This document shows positions 1 through 6,692 of a stretch of DNA of 9,447 nucleotides, in pieces. The position numbers were made by a program, and so were the translations under genes. This DNA comes from an uncultured Marinilabiliaceae bacterium (GTDB lineage: Bacteria; Bacteroidota; Bacteroidia; Bacteroidales; Marinilabiliaceae), in the NCBI GenBank assembly GCA_905235955.1, contig CAJONN010000064.1:1-9447 (forward strand). Direction: 5' to 3'. How positions within the stretch are numbered: the stretch's first letter is position 1; each line of letters opens with the position of its first letter. The notes beneath the pieces were generated by a model, which did no database searches, was not told the origin of the DNA, and worked only from the letters and a program-made list of their open reading frames with translations.

Positions 1-166
1 CGAGTTAAAATCGTTTAGCGAAGCGAAGATAATTTTTAGCGGAGTGGCAACAGCGACGAGTTCTTTTTGTTACTTTTTCTGTCGGCACAGAAAAAGTAAC
101 AGACTAATGAAAAAGTCGTGTTTGGGGACTTGTTTGTAGTACATTTCTACTTGCGAAACTTGAGTT
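1..166 (+). repeat. Left copy of long inverted repeat (cut by window edge)
   Basis: This stretch is repeated in reverse complement at 9240-9434. Aligned by eye, the copies differ by about 8 substitutions, a 1-nt indel near the outer end and one 28-nt insertion in the right copy. Positions 14-68 are identical in both. The repeat includes short GCGAAGCGA-type modules near its outer end and a perfect hairpin at 69-100. It has no convincing reading frame: the indels would break any frame between copies. The left end is truncated by the window, so the full length is unknown. It resembles a dispersed intergenic repeat family rather than an insertion sequence, since no transposase lies in the window; that is inference. 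Confidence 0.9.
69..100. repeat. Perfect 14-bp stem-loop inside left repeat
   Basis: Arm 69-82 (GTTACTTTTTCTGT) is the exact reverse complement of arm 87-100, with a 4-nt loop CGGC at 83-86. The hairpin is symmetrical, so it could form in RNA from either strand. No T-run follows on either side, so a classical intrinsic terminator is only weakly supported. In the right copy the same stem is split by a 28-nt insertion. Confidence 0.85.
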
Positions 167-224
167 TTATTACCTATAATGCGAAAAATGTATCGCTCTC
201 CTATTTCTTTCCAAATGCCATAAA

Positions 225-261
225 GGCAGAAAACAACTGACAATATTGGCTTTTTTCTGCC
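225..261. repeat. Inverted repeat upstream of htpG promoter
   Basis: Arms GGCAGAAAA (225-233) and TTTTCTGCC (253-261) are exact reverse complements, 19 nt apart. A nested shorter palindrome, TTGGC (246-250) with GCCAA (259-263), shares the right arm. The element is centred about 67 nt upstream of the predicted htpG start point (about 310). It could be a regulator-binding site or the hairpin terminator of a gene to the left; the sequence does not decide. Confidence 0.5.
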
Positions 262-282
262 AAAACGTCATCGTATAAACTA

Positions 283-301
283 TTGGCACACACTTTGCCA
301 A
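283..301 (+). promoter_or_regulatory. Sigma-54-like -24/-12 promoter element for htpG
   Basis: TTGGCAC (283-289), five bases, then TTGC (295-298) fits the sigma-54 pattern TGGCAC-N5-TTGC, with the required 10 nt between the GG and GC pairs. If C298 is -12, transcription would start near 310, giving a 5' leader of about 47 nt. The same bases form a palindrome TTGGCA-N7-TGCCAA (283-301), so an operator for a dimeric regulator is an alternative reading. A standard Bacteroidetes -7 box fits less well here (ACACTTTG at 290-297 in place of TAnnTTTG). Confidence 0.55.
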
Positions 302-311
302 AGCCCGCCAT

Positions 312-326
312 TGATGTTTTACATCA
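312..326 (+). other. Small stem-loop at start of predicted htpG leader
   Basis: TGATGT (312-317) pairs exactly with ACATCA (321-326) around a 3-nt TTT loop. It would sit at the very 5' end of the transcript predicted from the element at 283-298, where it could stabilise the mRNA. It is short enough to be chance. Confidence 0.3.
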
Positions 327-356
327 GATAAAAAATAACAATAAAAATATATAACT

Positions 357-2411
357 ATGGCAACCGGAAAAATTGGTGTATCGACCAAGGACTTGTTTCC
401 TATCATCAAAAAATTCCTCTATTCTGACCACGACATCTTTTTGCGTGAAATAGTTTCAAATGGTGTTGACGCAACACAGAAAATAAAAGTACTTGCACAG
501 AGCGGCGAATTCAAAGGAGAATTGGGCGAACTAAAAGTAACTGTAAGCGTTGACAAAGAAGCCAAAACCATCACTGTAAGCGACCGTGGCATTGGCATGA
601 CACGCGATGAAGTTGAAAAATATATCAACCAAATTGCATTCTCGGGCGCCGAAGAATTTTTGGAAAAACACAAAGACGATGCTGCTACCATCATCGGACA
701 TTTCGGCTTGGGCTTCTATTCTTCGTTTATGGTAAGCGATAAGGTTGAAATCAAAACCAAAAGCTACAAGGAAGGCTCGCAAGCTGTACGTTGGGAGTGC
801 ACAGGCGATCCAGAGTATGTGCTCGAAGATTGCGACAAAGCCGACCGTGGCACCGACATCATAATGCACGTAAGCGAAGACGAAATAGGCTTTTGCGACG
901 AAGCTAAGATAAAAGAACTGCTCAATAAATATTGTAAGTTCTTGCCTATCAATATTGTATTTGGCAAAAAGACCGAATGGAAAGATGGCAAGCAGGTAGA
1001 AACAGCTGAAGACAATGTGATAAACAACGTAGAGCCAGCTTGGGTAAAGAAACCAGCCGACCTGAAGGAGGAAGATTATACCAATTTCTACCACGAGCTC
1101 TACCCTATGCAAATGGACGAACCGCTCTTCCACATTCACCTCAATGTTGACTATCCGTTCAACCTCACGGGCATTCTCTATTTCCCAAAAATAAAAAACA
1201 ACGTCGATGTCAACCGCAACAAAATACAGCTCTATTGCAACCAAGTATTTGTTACTGACTCAGTTGAAGGCATTGTACCAGACTTCCTTACACTGCTTCA
1301 TGGCGTAATCGACTCGCCCGACATTCCGCTCAACGTGTCGCGTTCGTACTTGCAGAGCGATGGAAATGTGAAGAAAATATCATCGCACATCACCAAAAAA
1401 GTGGCCGACCGATTGGAAGAAATTTTCAAGAACGACCGCAAGCAGTTTGAAGAAAAATGGGACGACCTGAAGATATTCATACAATATGGTATGCTTACCG
1501 ATGAAAAATTCTTCGATCGTGCACAGAAGTTTGCTCTCCTCAAAGATGTTGACGGCAAGTATTTTACATTTGACGAATACAAAGAACTCATCAAAGCAGA
1601 GCAAACCGACAAAGATGGCAACCTTGTTTACCTCTATGCCAACGATACCGACGTGCAGTATACATTCATCGAAAGTGCGAAAAACAAGGGCTACAATGTA
1701 CTTCTGATGAATGGTCAGCTCGACACACCATCGATGAATCAGCTTGAGCAAAAGCTTGAGAAAGCTAAGTTTACACGCGTCGATTCGGATGTTGTTGACA
1801 AACTTATTGCTAAAGATAATGCTGCCGAACTTACGCTCAGCACACGCGAAAAGAGCGAAGTTGAAGAGGCATTCAGAGCCGAACTACCCAAACTCGACAA
1901 AGCTACATTTACAGTAAGTGTTGAGGCTTTGGCTGAAAATGACATGCCAATAGTTGTTACTCAAAACGAGTGGATGCGCCGCATGAAAGAGATGAGCGCA
2001 ATGCAAAGTGGCATGTCGTTCTATGGCGAAATGCCAGACAGTTTCAACATTGTAGTCAATGGCAATCATCCTATTGTGAAGAAGCTGATCAGCGGATTGC
2101 AAGAGCAAACTAAGTCAGAACTTGCACCAATCTATACCGACCTCGACAAAGCCAACACACAAAAAACTGAACTCGAGAACGCTAAGCAAGGCAAGAAAGA
2201 TGAAGAAATTTCGCAAGCCGACAAAGATGCACTCTCTGATGTAGAGAAACAAATATCTGAGCTACAAGATAAGAAAAACAAAGTGCTTGCCAACTATGCC
2301 AAAGACAACAAAGTTGTGTCGCAACTCATCGACCTTGCATTGCTCTCAAACGGCATGCTAAAGGGCGAAAGTCTTACAAAATTCATCAAACGTAGTGTAG
2401 AATTGATGTAA
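357..2411 (+). CDS. htpG: Molecular chaperone HtpG (Hsp90 family)
   Basis: ATP-dependent cytosolic homodimeric chaperone of the Hsp90 family, 684 residues. The N-terminal GHKL ATPase domain is clear: helix motif REIVSNGVDA at 30-39 (catalytic Glu31, Asn35, Asp38), DRGIGMT at 76-82, and the lid/phosphate-binding GHFGLGFYSSF at 114-124. The middle domain holds the conserved VDVNRNKIQLY and DIPLNVSRSYLQ stretches. The C-terminal dimerisation domain ends in MLKGESLTKFIKRSVELM. It is about 60 residues longer than the E. coli protein, mainly from a charged Lys/Glu/Asp/Gln-rich stretch at about 595-648; I believe other Bacteroidetes HtpGs share this. The most common motif is NAS/NAV-DA, so Gly36 is a mild deviation. 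The start follows an A/T-rich leader, as usual in this phylum. It appears monocistronic, with its own promoter and terminator. Confidence 0.97.
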   Translation: MATGKIGVSTKDLFPIIKKFLYSDHDIFLREIVSNGVDATQKIKVLAQSGEFKGELGELKVTVSVDKEAKTITVSDRGIGMTRDEVEKYINQIAFSGAEEFLEKHKDDAATIIGHFGLGFYSSFMVSDKVEIKTKSYKEGSQAVRWECTGDPEYVLEDCDKADRGTDIIMHVSEDEIGFCDEAKIKELLNKYCKFLPINIVFGKKTEWKDGKQVETAEDNVINNVEPAWVKKPADLKEEDYTNFYHELYPMQMDEPLFHIHLNVDYPFNLTGILYFPKIKNNVDVNRNKIQLYCNQVFVTDSVEGIVPDFLTLLHGVIDSPDIPLNVSRSYLQSDGNVKKISSHITKKVADRLEEIFKNDRKQFEEKWDDLKIFIQYGMLTDEKFFDRAQKFALLKDVDGKYFTFDEYKELIKAEQTDKDGNLVYLYANDTDVQYTFIESAKNKGYNVLLMNGQLDTPSMNQLEQKLEKAKFTRVDSDVVDKLIAKDNAAELTLSTREKSEVEEAFRAELPKLDKATFTVSVEALAENDMPIVVTQNEWMRRMKEMSAMQSGMSFYGEMPDSFNIVVNGNHPIVKKLISGLQEQTKSELAPIYTDLDKANTQKTELENAKQGKKDEEISQADKDALSDVEKQISELQDKKNKVLANYAKDNKVVSQLIDLALLSNGMLKGESLTKFIKRSVELM

Positions 2412-2432
2412 CATATTAGTTTTCAGACCAAA

Positions 2433-2484
2433 ATAAACAAAACGCTTCTGACTATATTTGTTGGAAGCGTTTTGTTTATCTTTA
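2433..2484 (+). terminator. Intrinsic terminator of htpG
   Basis: A perfect 16-bp stem (2433-2448 with 2464-2479) closes a 15-nt loop, 21 nt after the htpG stop. The right arm is T-rich (GCGTTTTGTTTAT) and is followed by CTTTAAAA. It fits a Rho-independent terminator on the plus strand and separates htpG from rho. Confidence 0.85.
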
Positions 2485-2614
2485 AAATAAGATAAATGTA
2501 ACTGCATTATCTGGCATACGTATAAAGTTAAAAAAAACGATATTATGAAGGCATTATATATTCTCGCCGAACTGTTAGAAATAAAAAAAATTCGCATGAA
2601 AATGCTCTTTGCAA

Positions 2615-2645
2615 CTTGTTTTTCACAAAAAGGTAGGTATATTTG
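2615..2645 (+). promoter_or_regulatory. Bacteroidetes-type promoter of rho
   Basis: TATATTTG at 2638-2645 matches the -7 consensus TAnnTTTG of the Bacteroidetes primary sigma factor. CTTG at 2615-2618, 19 nt upstream, fits the -33 TTTG element at the usual spacing. Transcription would start near 2651, leaving a leader of about 45 nt before the rho start at 2698. Confidence 0.65.
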
Positions 2646-2697
2646 CAACGTCGTTTTCTACACGACTTCTCATAAATAATCATCAGACAATTTTAGT

Positions 2698-4380
2698 ATG
2701 TATAACAATTCGGAGCTTAATGGAAAGCTTCTGCCAGAGCTCAAAACTATTGCCAGAGAAATTGGCATAAAAAGAGCCGACCAATATAAAAAGAAAGAGC
2801 TTATCGACATAATACTCGAAAAGCAAAAAGAGCTACAAGAAGCCGAGCCTATAACAAGTGAAAATCCACAAACCAACAACAACACTGAAGAACCAGAAGT
2901 TGCAGCACCCGTTACCGACTTCGACGACGTTATTGGGAAAATATTTGACACATTTTCAGAGAAAACACCTTCGGAAAAGAAAAATAAACGCCCCAGAGTA
3001 CAATCTAACAATGCTAATAATGAGCAAGTTAATGGCAACTGGGAAAGCAATGATAATTTCCACAACGAAGATAAAAATGCGCAAGCCGAACAACCAATGC
3101 ACTCTATTGAAGACATTCTGAAAATGCAGAATGAACAACAAATAGAGAACGAAAATAAGGCTATTAGCAATAACGAACCATACATCCAAACACCTAAAAA
3201 TCAGCGCGATAATCGCAATAAACAAGGTTATCGGGACATGAACGAACCTATGTACGACTTTGAAGGCATAGTTACCGTAACAGGCGTTTTGGAAATAATA
3301 CCAGACGGATTCGGATTCTTACGTTCATCTGACTACAATTATCTGACCTCACCAGATGATGTGTATGTAGCTCAGAATCAGATAAAAAACTACGGTTTGC
3401 GCACTGGCGACACTGTTACTTGTACCGTTCGCCCACCACGTGAAGGTGAAAAATTCTTCCCTATGGTCAAAGTGCTCGACATCAATGGACGCACCCCCGA
3501 TGAAGTGCGAGATCGCGTACAATTTGAACACATGGTGCCAGTTTTCCCCGATGAAAAATTCAATCTCTCAACTGGAAAAATGGCCAACGTATCAACACGC
3601 ATCGTCGACCTCTTTTCACCCATCGGTAAAGGACAACGTGGACTTATTGTAGCACAGCCCAAAACAGGTAAAACAGTGCTACTCAAAGATATAGCCAACG
3701 TCATAGCAGAAAATCACCCTGAAGTGTATATGATTATTCTGCTCATCGACGAACGCCCTGAAGAGGTTACCGACATGGCACGCTCTGTGAAAGCCGAAGT
3801 AATAGCCTCTACATTTGACGAACCTGCCGAACGACATGTAAAAGTTGCCAACATTGTGCTTGAAAAGGCCAAACGAATGGTAGAATGTGGCCACGATGTT
3901 GTTATTCTGCTCGACTCAATCACACGCCTTGCACGCGCCTACAACACAGTGTCGCCAGCGTCAGGCAAAGTGCTATCGGGCGGTGTTGATGCCAATGCGC
4001 TACACAAACCAAAACGCTTCTTTGGTGCAGCTCGCAACATAGAAAATGGCGGCTCACTCACCATCATTGCTACAGCACTTACTGAAACAGGCTCGAAGAT
4101 GGACGATGTGATTTTTGAAGAGTTCAAAGGCACTGGCAATATGGAGTTGCAACTCGATCGCAAACTTGCCAACAAACGCATCTTCCCAGCCGTTGATGTC
4201 AACATGTCGAGCACACGTCGCGACGACCTTTTGCAAGACCGCAACACACTCAACCGCATGTGGGTTTTGCGCAACAAAGGTTTGGCCGACCGCACTCCTG
4301 AAGAGGCTATGACTTTCTTAGTTGATGCTATAAAGAAAACTTCGAGCAACGAAGAATTTTTGATATCGATGAATGGATAA
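2698..4380 (+). CDS. rho: Transcription termination factor Rho
   Basis: Hexameric RNA-dependent ATPase/helicase that ends transcripts, 560 residues against about 420 in E. coli. The Rho N-terminal helical domain spans about 1-48. A low-complexity insertion at about 50-184, rich in Asn, Gln, Glu and Lys, is followed by the cold-shock-like RNA-binding domain at about 185-265, including DGFGFLRS. The ATPase core has Walker A AQPKTGKT at 319-326 (Lys325), Walker [16 protein letters not shown] at 401-415 (Asp406), the Q-loop region [20 protein letters not shown] and the R-loop TGSKMD. The core looks intact. Disordered insertions at this place are known in Bacteroidetes Rho, and the one in Bacteroides thetaiotaomicron has been reported to drive phase separation. 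The gene seems to be a single unit with its own promoter and hairpin terminator. The start codon is the first in frame after the predicted promoter. Confidence 0.97.
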   Translation: MYNNSELNGKLLPELKTIAREIGIKRADQYKKKELIDIILEKQKELQEAEPITSENPQTNNNTEEPEVAAPVTDFDDVIGKIFDTFSEKTPSEKKNKRPRVQSNNANNEQVNGNWESNDNFHNEDKNAQAEQPMHSIEDILKMQNEQQIENENKAISNNEPYIQTPKNQRDNRNKQGYRDMNEPMYDFEGIVTVTGVLEIIPDGFGFLRSSDYNYLTSPDDVYVAQNQIKNYGLRTGDTVTCTVRPPREGEKFFPMVKVLDINGRTPDEVRDRVQFEHMVPVFPDEKFNLSTGKMANVSTRIVDLFSPIGKGQRGLIVAQPKTGKTVLLKDIANVIAENHPEVYMIILLIDERPEEVTDMARSVKAEVIASTFDEPAERHVKVANIVLEKAKRMVECGHDVVILLDSITRLARAYNTVSPASGKVLSGGVDANALHKPKRFFGAARNIENGGSLTIIATALTETGSKMDDVIFEEFKGTGNMELQLDRKLANKRIFPAVDVNMSSTRRDDLLQDRNTLNRMWVLRNKGLADRTPEEAMTFLVDAIKKTSSNEEFLISMNG

Positions 4381-4412
4381 TTTGAAGAGTTTTAAGCTAT
4401 AATCTTCAAATT
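4379..4412 (+). other. Stem-loop overlapping the rho stop codon
   Basis: AATTTGAAGA (4379-4388) pairs exactly with TCTTCAAATT (4403-4412), a 10-bp AT-rich stem with a 14-nt loop. It starts within the rho stop codon and lies just upstream of the terminator hairpin. It could protect the 3' end of the mRNA; no role is shown. Confidence 0.4.
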
Positions 4413-4432
4413 TAACAATTTGCAACTATAAT

Positions 4433-4480
4433 AACCGTTAAATTATTATTTTATGAATAATTTAGCGGTTTTTGCTTTTA
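4433..4480 (+). terminator. Intrinsic terminator of rho
   Basis: Arms 4433-4447 and 4456-4470 pair over 15 positions with a single G-U wobble around an 8-nt loop. The hairpin is followed by TTTGCTTTTA. This is a good Rho-independent terminator about 50 nt after the rho stop, so rho does not depend on itself for termination here. Confidence 0.85.
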
Positions 4481-4507
4481 TAAATAAACAAAGCAAACAA
4501 AAAAAAT

Positions 4508-4515
4508 TATATTTG
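4508..4515 (+). promoter_or_regulatory. Candidate -7 box for the C-S lyase gene
   Basis: TATATTTG matches the Bacteroidetes -7 consensus TAnnTTTG exactly and sits 25 nt before the start codon at 4541, just after the rho terminator. No clear TTTG -33 element is seen at the expected distance of about 19 nt, so this is a partial match. Confidence 0.5.
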
Positions 4516-4540
4516 CATCAAAAAAAATCAATAATAGACA

Positions 4541-5716
4541 ATGTACGATTTTGACACCATTATCGACCGTTCAAACACTGACGCCGTCAAAGTTGAACTA
4601 TGCAATACGGTTTTTGGCACAAGCGATATAACCCCAATGTGGGTTGCCGACATGGATTTTCCGTGCCCATCGCCAATTGTAATGACGCTCAGAGAACGAA
4701 TAGAACATCCGATATACGGATATACGGTGTGCACTCCACGTTTCCAACAATGTATAAAACAATGGCAAAAACACCGAAACAATTGGGATGTCGATTGCCG
4801 ATGGATAGAGTGTTGTGCAGGTGTTGTAACATCGTTGTCTATTGCCATTCAGGCATTTAGCAATGTTGGCGATGGCATTATTATTCAGCCACCAGTATAC
4901 ACTCCTTTTTTCGATGTAGTTAGAGAAAATGAGCGCACATTGCTTTGCAACAATCTGATAAAGAGAGACAACCAATGGTGTGTCAATTTTGAGGAGTTTG
5001 AGCGCTTGGCAGCTATGCCAACCACCAAAATTTTCATTCTCAGCCATCCACACAATCCGGTTGGCAGAGAATGGACTATAGATGAGCTACGCCAAATGGG
5101 CGAAATATGCGTCAGAAACAATGTGCTGATACTCTCAGACGAAATACATTCTGACATTATGCTCAATGGAACCAAGCACCACCCTATGGCTACTATTTCT
5201 GACGAGATAGCCAACAACACAATCACATTTATGTCGGCTTCAAAAACATTCAATATTGCCGGATTATCAACAAGTTACATAATAGCAAGCAATACCGAAC
5301 TCCGAAGCCAATATGCTCGCAAACAACATGCGCTACACATTATCAACAATATGATAGGACCAATTGCTTTGCAAGCTGCATACGCTAACTGCGAAACATG
5401 GCTCAACGAACTTTGCACCTATCTGTCTGATAATGTAAACTTTGTAACAGATTATATCAATCGGTACATTCCTGAAATAAAGATAATAAAGCCCAATGCA
5501 ACCTATTTGGTTTGGCTCGATTTGAGCGAGTGCAACATATCGCCTGCTGACCTCAAGCATATTATCTATCAGCGAGCTCACTTGGGCATCAATGATGGTA
5601 GCACGTTTGGCGATGGTTATCAGAAATATTTCAGACTCAATGTAGCATCGCCACTAAGTGTGATAGAAGAGTCGTTGGAGCGACTAAAAAATGTATTCGA
5701 TTCGATACGTAACTAA
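4541..5716 (+). CDS. patB: MalY/PatB-type aminotransferase-fold C-S lyase (cystathionine beta-lyase)
   Basis: PLP-dependent fold-type I enzyme of the MalY/PatB family, 391 residues, full length. Family members split C-S bonds of cystathionine or cysteine, giving homocysteine or H2S with pyruvate and ammonia, and so belong to methionine/cysteine metabolism. Family marks are MWVADMDFPCPSP near the N-terminus, HPIYGYT, the cofactor residues Asn172 (SHPHNPVG), Asp200 (LSDEIHSD) and the Schiff-base Lys235 (SASKTFNIAGLSTS), and a C-terminal FRLN motif with the carboxylate-binding Arg. No signal peptide, so cytosolic. It follows the rho terminator and has its own -7 box. It ends head-on against the minus-strand gene at 5713 with a 4-nt overlap. 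The family is sure; the exact substrate is not, and the symbol is by family only. Confidence 0.9.
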   Translation: MYDFDTIIDRSNTDAVKVELCNTVFGTSDITPMWVADMDFPCPSPIVMTLRERIEHPIYGYTVCTPRFQQCIKQWQKHRNNWDVDCRWIECCAGVVTSLSIAIQAFSNVGDGIIIQPPVYTPFFDVVRENERTLLCNNLIKRDNQWCVNFEEFERLAAMPTTKIFILSHPHNPVGREWTIDELRQMGEICVRNNVLILSDEIHSDIMLNGTKHHPMATISDEIANNTITFMSASKTFNIAGLSTSYIIASNTELRSQYARKQHALHIINNMIGPIALQAAYANCETWLNELCTYLSDNVNFVTDYINRYIPEIKIIKPNATYLVWLDLSECNISPADLKHIIYQRAHLGINDGSTFGDGYQKYFRLNVASPLSVIEESLERLKNVFDSIRN

Positions 5717-6393
5717 CTCAAAATCTTATTCATATCAGCTATTAGTGCATCTATTTTTTGCTTCGGATTGCAACCTGCTTGTAGCGAAACCGACAAGACT
5801 GATACACCTTCGGCTATGAGTTCTACAACTATGCCTGCTGCTGTAGCCGAAATGTTGTATTTGAGTTTTGTGCCATTTGTTTGTTGGGCTAAATAACTTT
5901 CAGTGGCTGAAAGAGTTAGTTCTATCATTCGGGCTTTTTTATTGCTCTCTTTGAGCAGTTGTATCCATTGCTGACATAGTTCGTCTACCCTATCATTGGC
6001 TCGCACAATACCATTTACTAATGTTTGAGCGTTTATTTGATGCATATCATATTTGAGCCTATTTGTCATAAAATCAGACAGTTCTGCCCAAAATATAGTT
6101 TTATCTTTTTCAAAAAATACTTGGCAAAAAAGATGTTTGGTTGTTATTTGGCATCTTGCAACCTCGTTACCTAACTGCCCCCAACATTTACCAACCGAAA
6201 AATTGCAAATGCCAGATACGTTAAGTTGCGTTATCAATTCTGACTCTGTAAGCACCTTATCTTTGCTGCTGTGCGACAGATGATTAAACACAATATCGAC
6301 GCATCTGTGCACATACTCTCCTTTCCAAATATTTGGATTCTGATGCTTCAGCACCGAACCTATTAGTAAAGTTTCGATGTCGTCTATTTGCAT
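5713..6393 (-). CDS. Hypothetical cytosolic protein, last gene of envelope operon
   Basis: I do not recognise this 226-residue protein. It has no signal peptide, lipobox or membrane helix, so it is probably cytosolic. The first ~160 residues look mainly helical, with several scattered cysteines (motifs RCVDIV, GKCWGQ, ARCQ, LFCQ, ELCQQW). The last ~70 residues (from ARMIELTLSATESYL to the end) look like a compact alpha/beta domain with alternating hydrophobic strands (YNISATAAGIVVELI, VSVLSVSL) and a final helix. The start codon lies 2 nt after the stop of the preceding BamE-like gene, which suggests translational coupling in a shared operon. The stop TAG overlaps the stop of the convergent C-S lyase gene. 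Being in an operon of exported proteins while apparently cytosolic itself is unusual. Coding is supported by the intact frame and tight spacing. Confidence 0.8.
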   Translation of the reverse strand: MQIDDIETLLIGSVLKHQNPNIWKGEYVHRCVDIVFNHLSHSSKDKVLTESELITQLNVSGICNFSVGKCWGQLGNEVARCQITTKHLFCQVFFEKDKTIFWAELSDFMTNRLKYDMHQINAQTLVNGIVRANDRVDELCQQWIQLLKESNKKARMIELTLSATESYLAQQTNGTKLKYNISATAAGIVVELIAEGVSVLSVSLQAGCNPKQKIDALIADMNKILS

Positions 6394-6395
6394 AT

Positions 6396-6680
6396 TTATT
6401 TGTTGATGCGCTTATTTATCTCCTCCATTTCGCGTTGCATCTGAAGCACCTCTTCGCGTATCTCCTTTTTAGAGCGCACCATAGCAACGGTGTCATTGGC
6501 TACTGAAACGATATGCGTATTGTAGAACCAAACCTCGTTGAACAGATCATTTCTGATGCTATCTGGCTCACCTACAGCCTCTTTCAGTTCGGCTGTTGAC
6601 ATACCTTCACTTACGCTACTAAACGGATTGCACGATGTTGTTAGCAACAACACCAACGCTACTATTGCGAAATTTTTCAT
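6396..6680 (-). CDS. Small BamE/SmpA-like lipoprotein
   Basis: 94-residue lipoprotein. A short signal peptide (MKNFAIVALVLLL) leads to the lipobox LTTSC with the lipidated Cys17. Residues 23-53 carry the pattern of the BamE/SmpA-OmlA fold: VSEGMSTAELKEAVGEPDS followed by EVWFY, that is GMS, a helix, G-x-P-D and a W-F-Y strand. The C-terminal 28 residues (RSKKEIREEVLQMQREM and on) form a charged helix, possibly a coiled coil. BamE-type domains are used in outer membrane assembly and other envelope proteins; here the domain assignment is by motif only, and this is not claimed to be the Bam complex subunit. The start is preceded by a purine-rich AGAAGAGAG, which can serve as a ribosome-binding site. 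Gap to the gene before it is 12 nt, to the one after it 2 nt. Confidence 0.8.
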   Translation of the reverse strand: MKNFAIVALVLLLTTSCNPFSSVSEGMSTAELKEAVGEPDSIRNDLFNEVWFYNTHIVSVANDTVAMVRSKKEIREEVLQMQREMEEINKRINK

Positions 6681-6692
6681 ATCTCTCTTCTG

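Noticed and set aside
283..301. CIRCE heat-shock operator (HrcA site) in front of htpG.
   Set aside because: CIRCE is TTAGCACTC-N9-GAGTGCTAA; the palindrome here is TTGGCA-N7-TGCCAA and does not match.
170..409. 79-residue minus-strand frame over the htpG promoter.
   Set aside because: It overlaps the htpG start and its control region and has no features of a real protein.
531..1244. 237-residue open frame on the minus strand inside htpG.
   Set aside because: It lies wholly antisense to an intact, strongly conserved htpG frame, and its sequence has the Phe/Val/Ile-rich look of a codon shadow.
2449..2463. TATATTTG in the loop of the htpG terminator as a promoter -7 box.
   Set aside because: It lies inside a strong terminator hairpin far from rho, and a better-placed box with a -33 element is present at 2615-2645.
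2545..2679. Short plus-strand frame of 44 residues between htpG and rho, starting with ATG at 2545.
   Set aside because: The rho promoter (-33 at 2615, -7 at 2638-2645) lies inside it, the composition is that of AT-rich intergenic DNA, and it has no recognisable product or ribosome-binding site.
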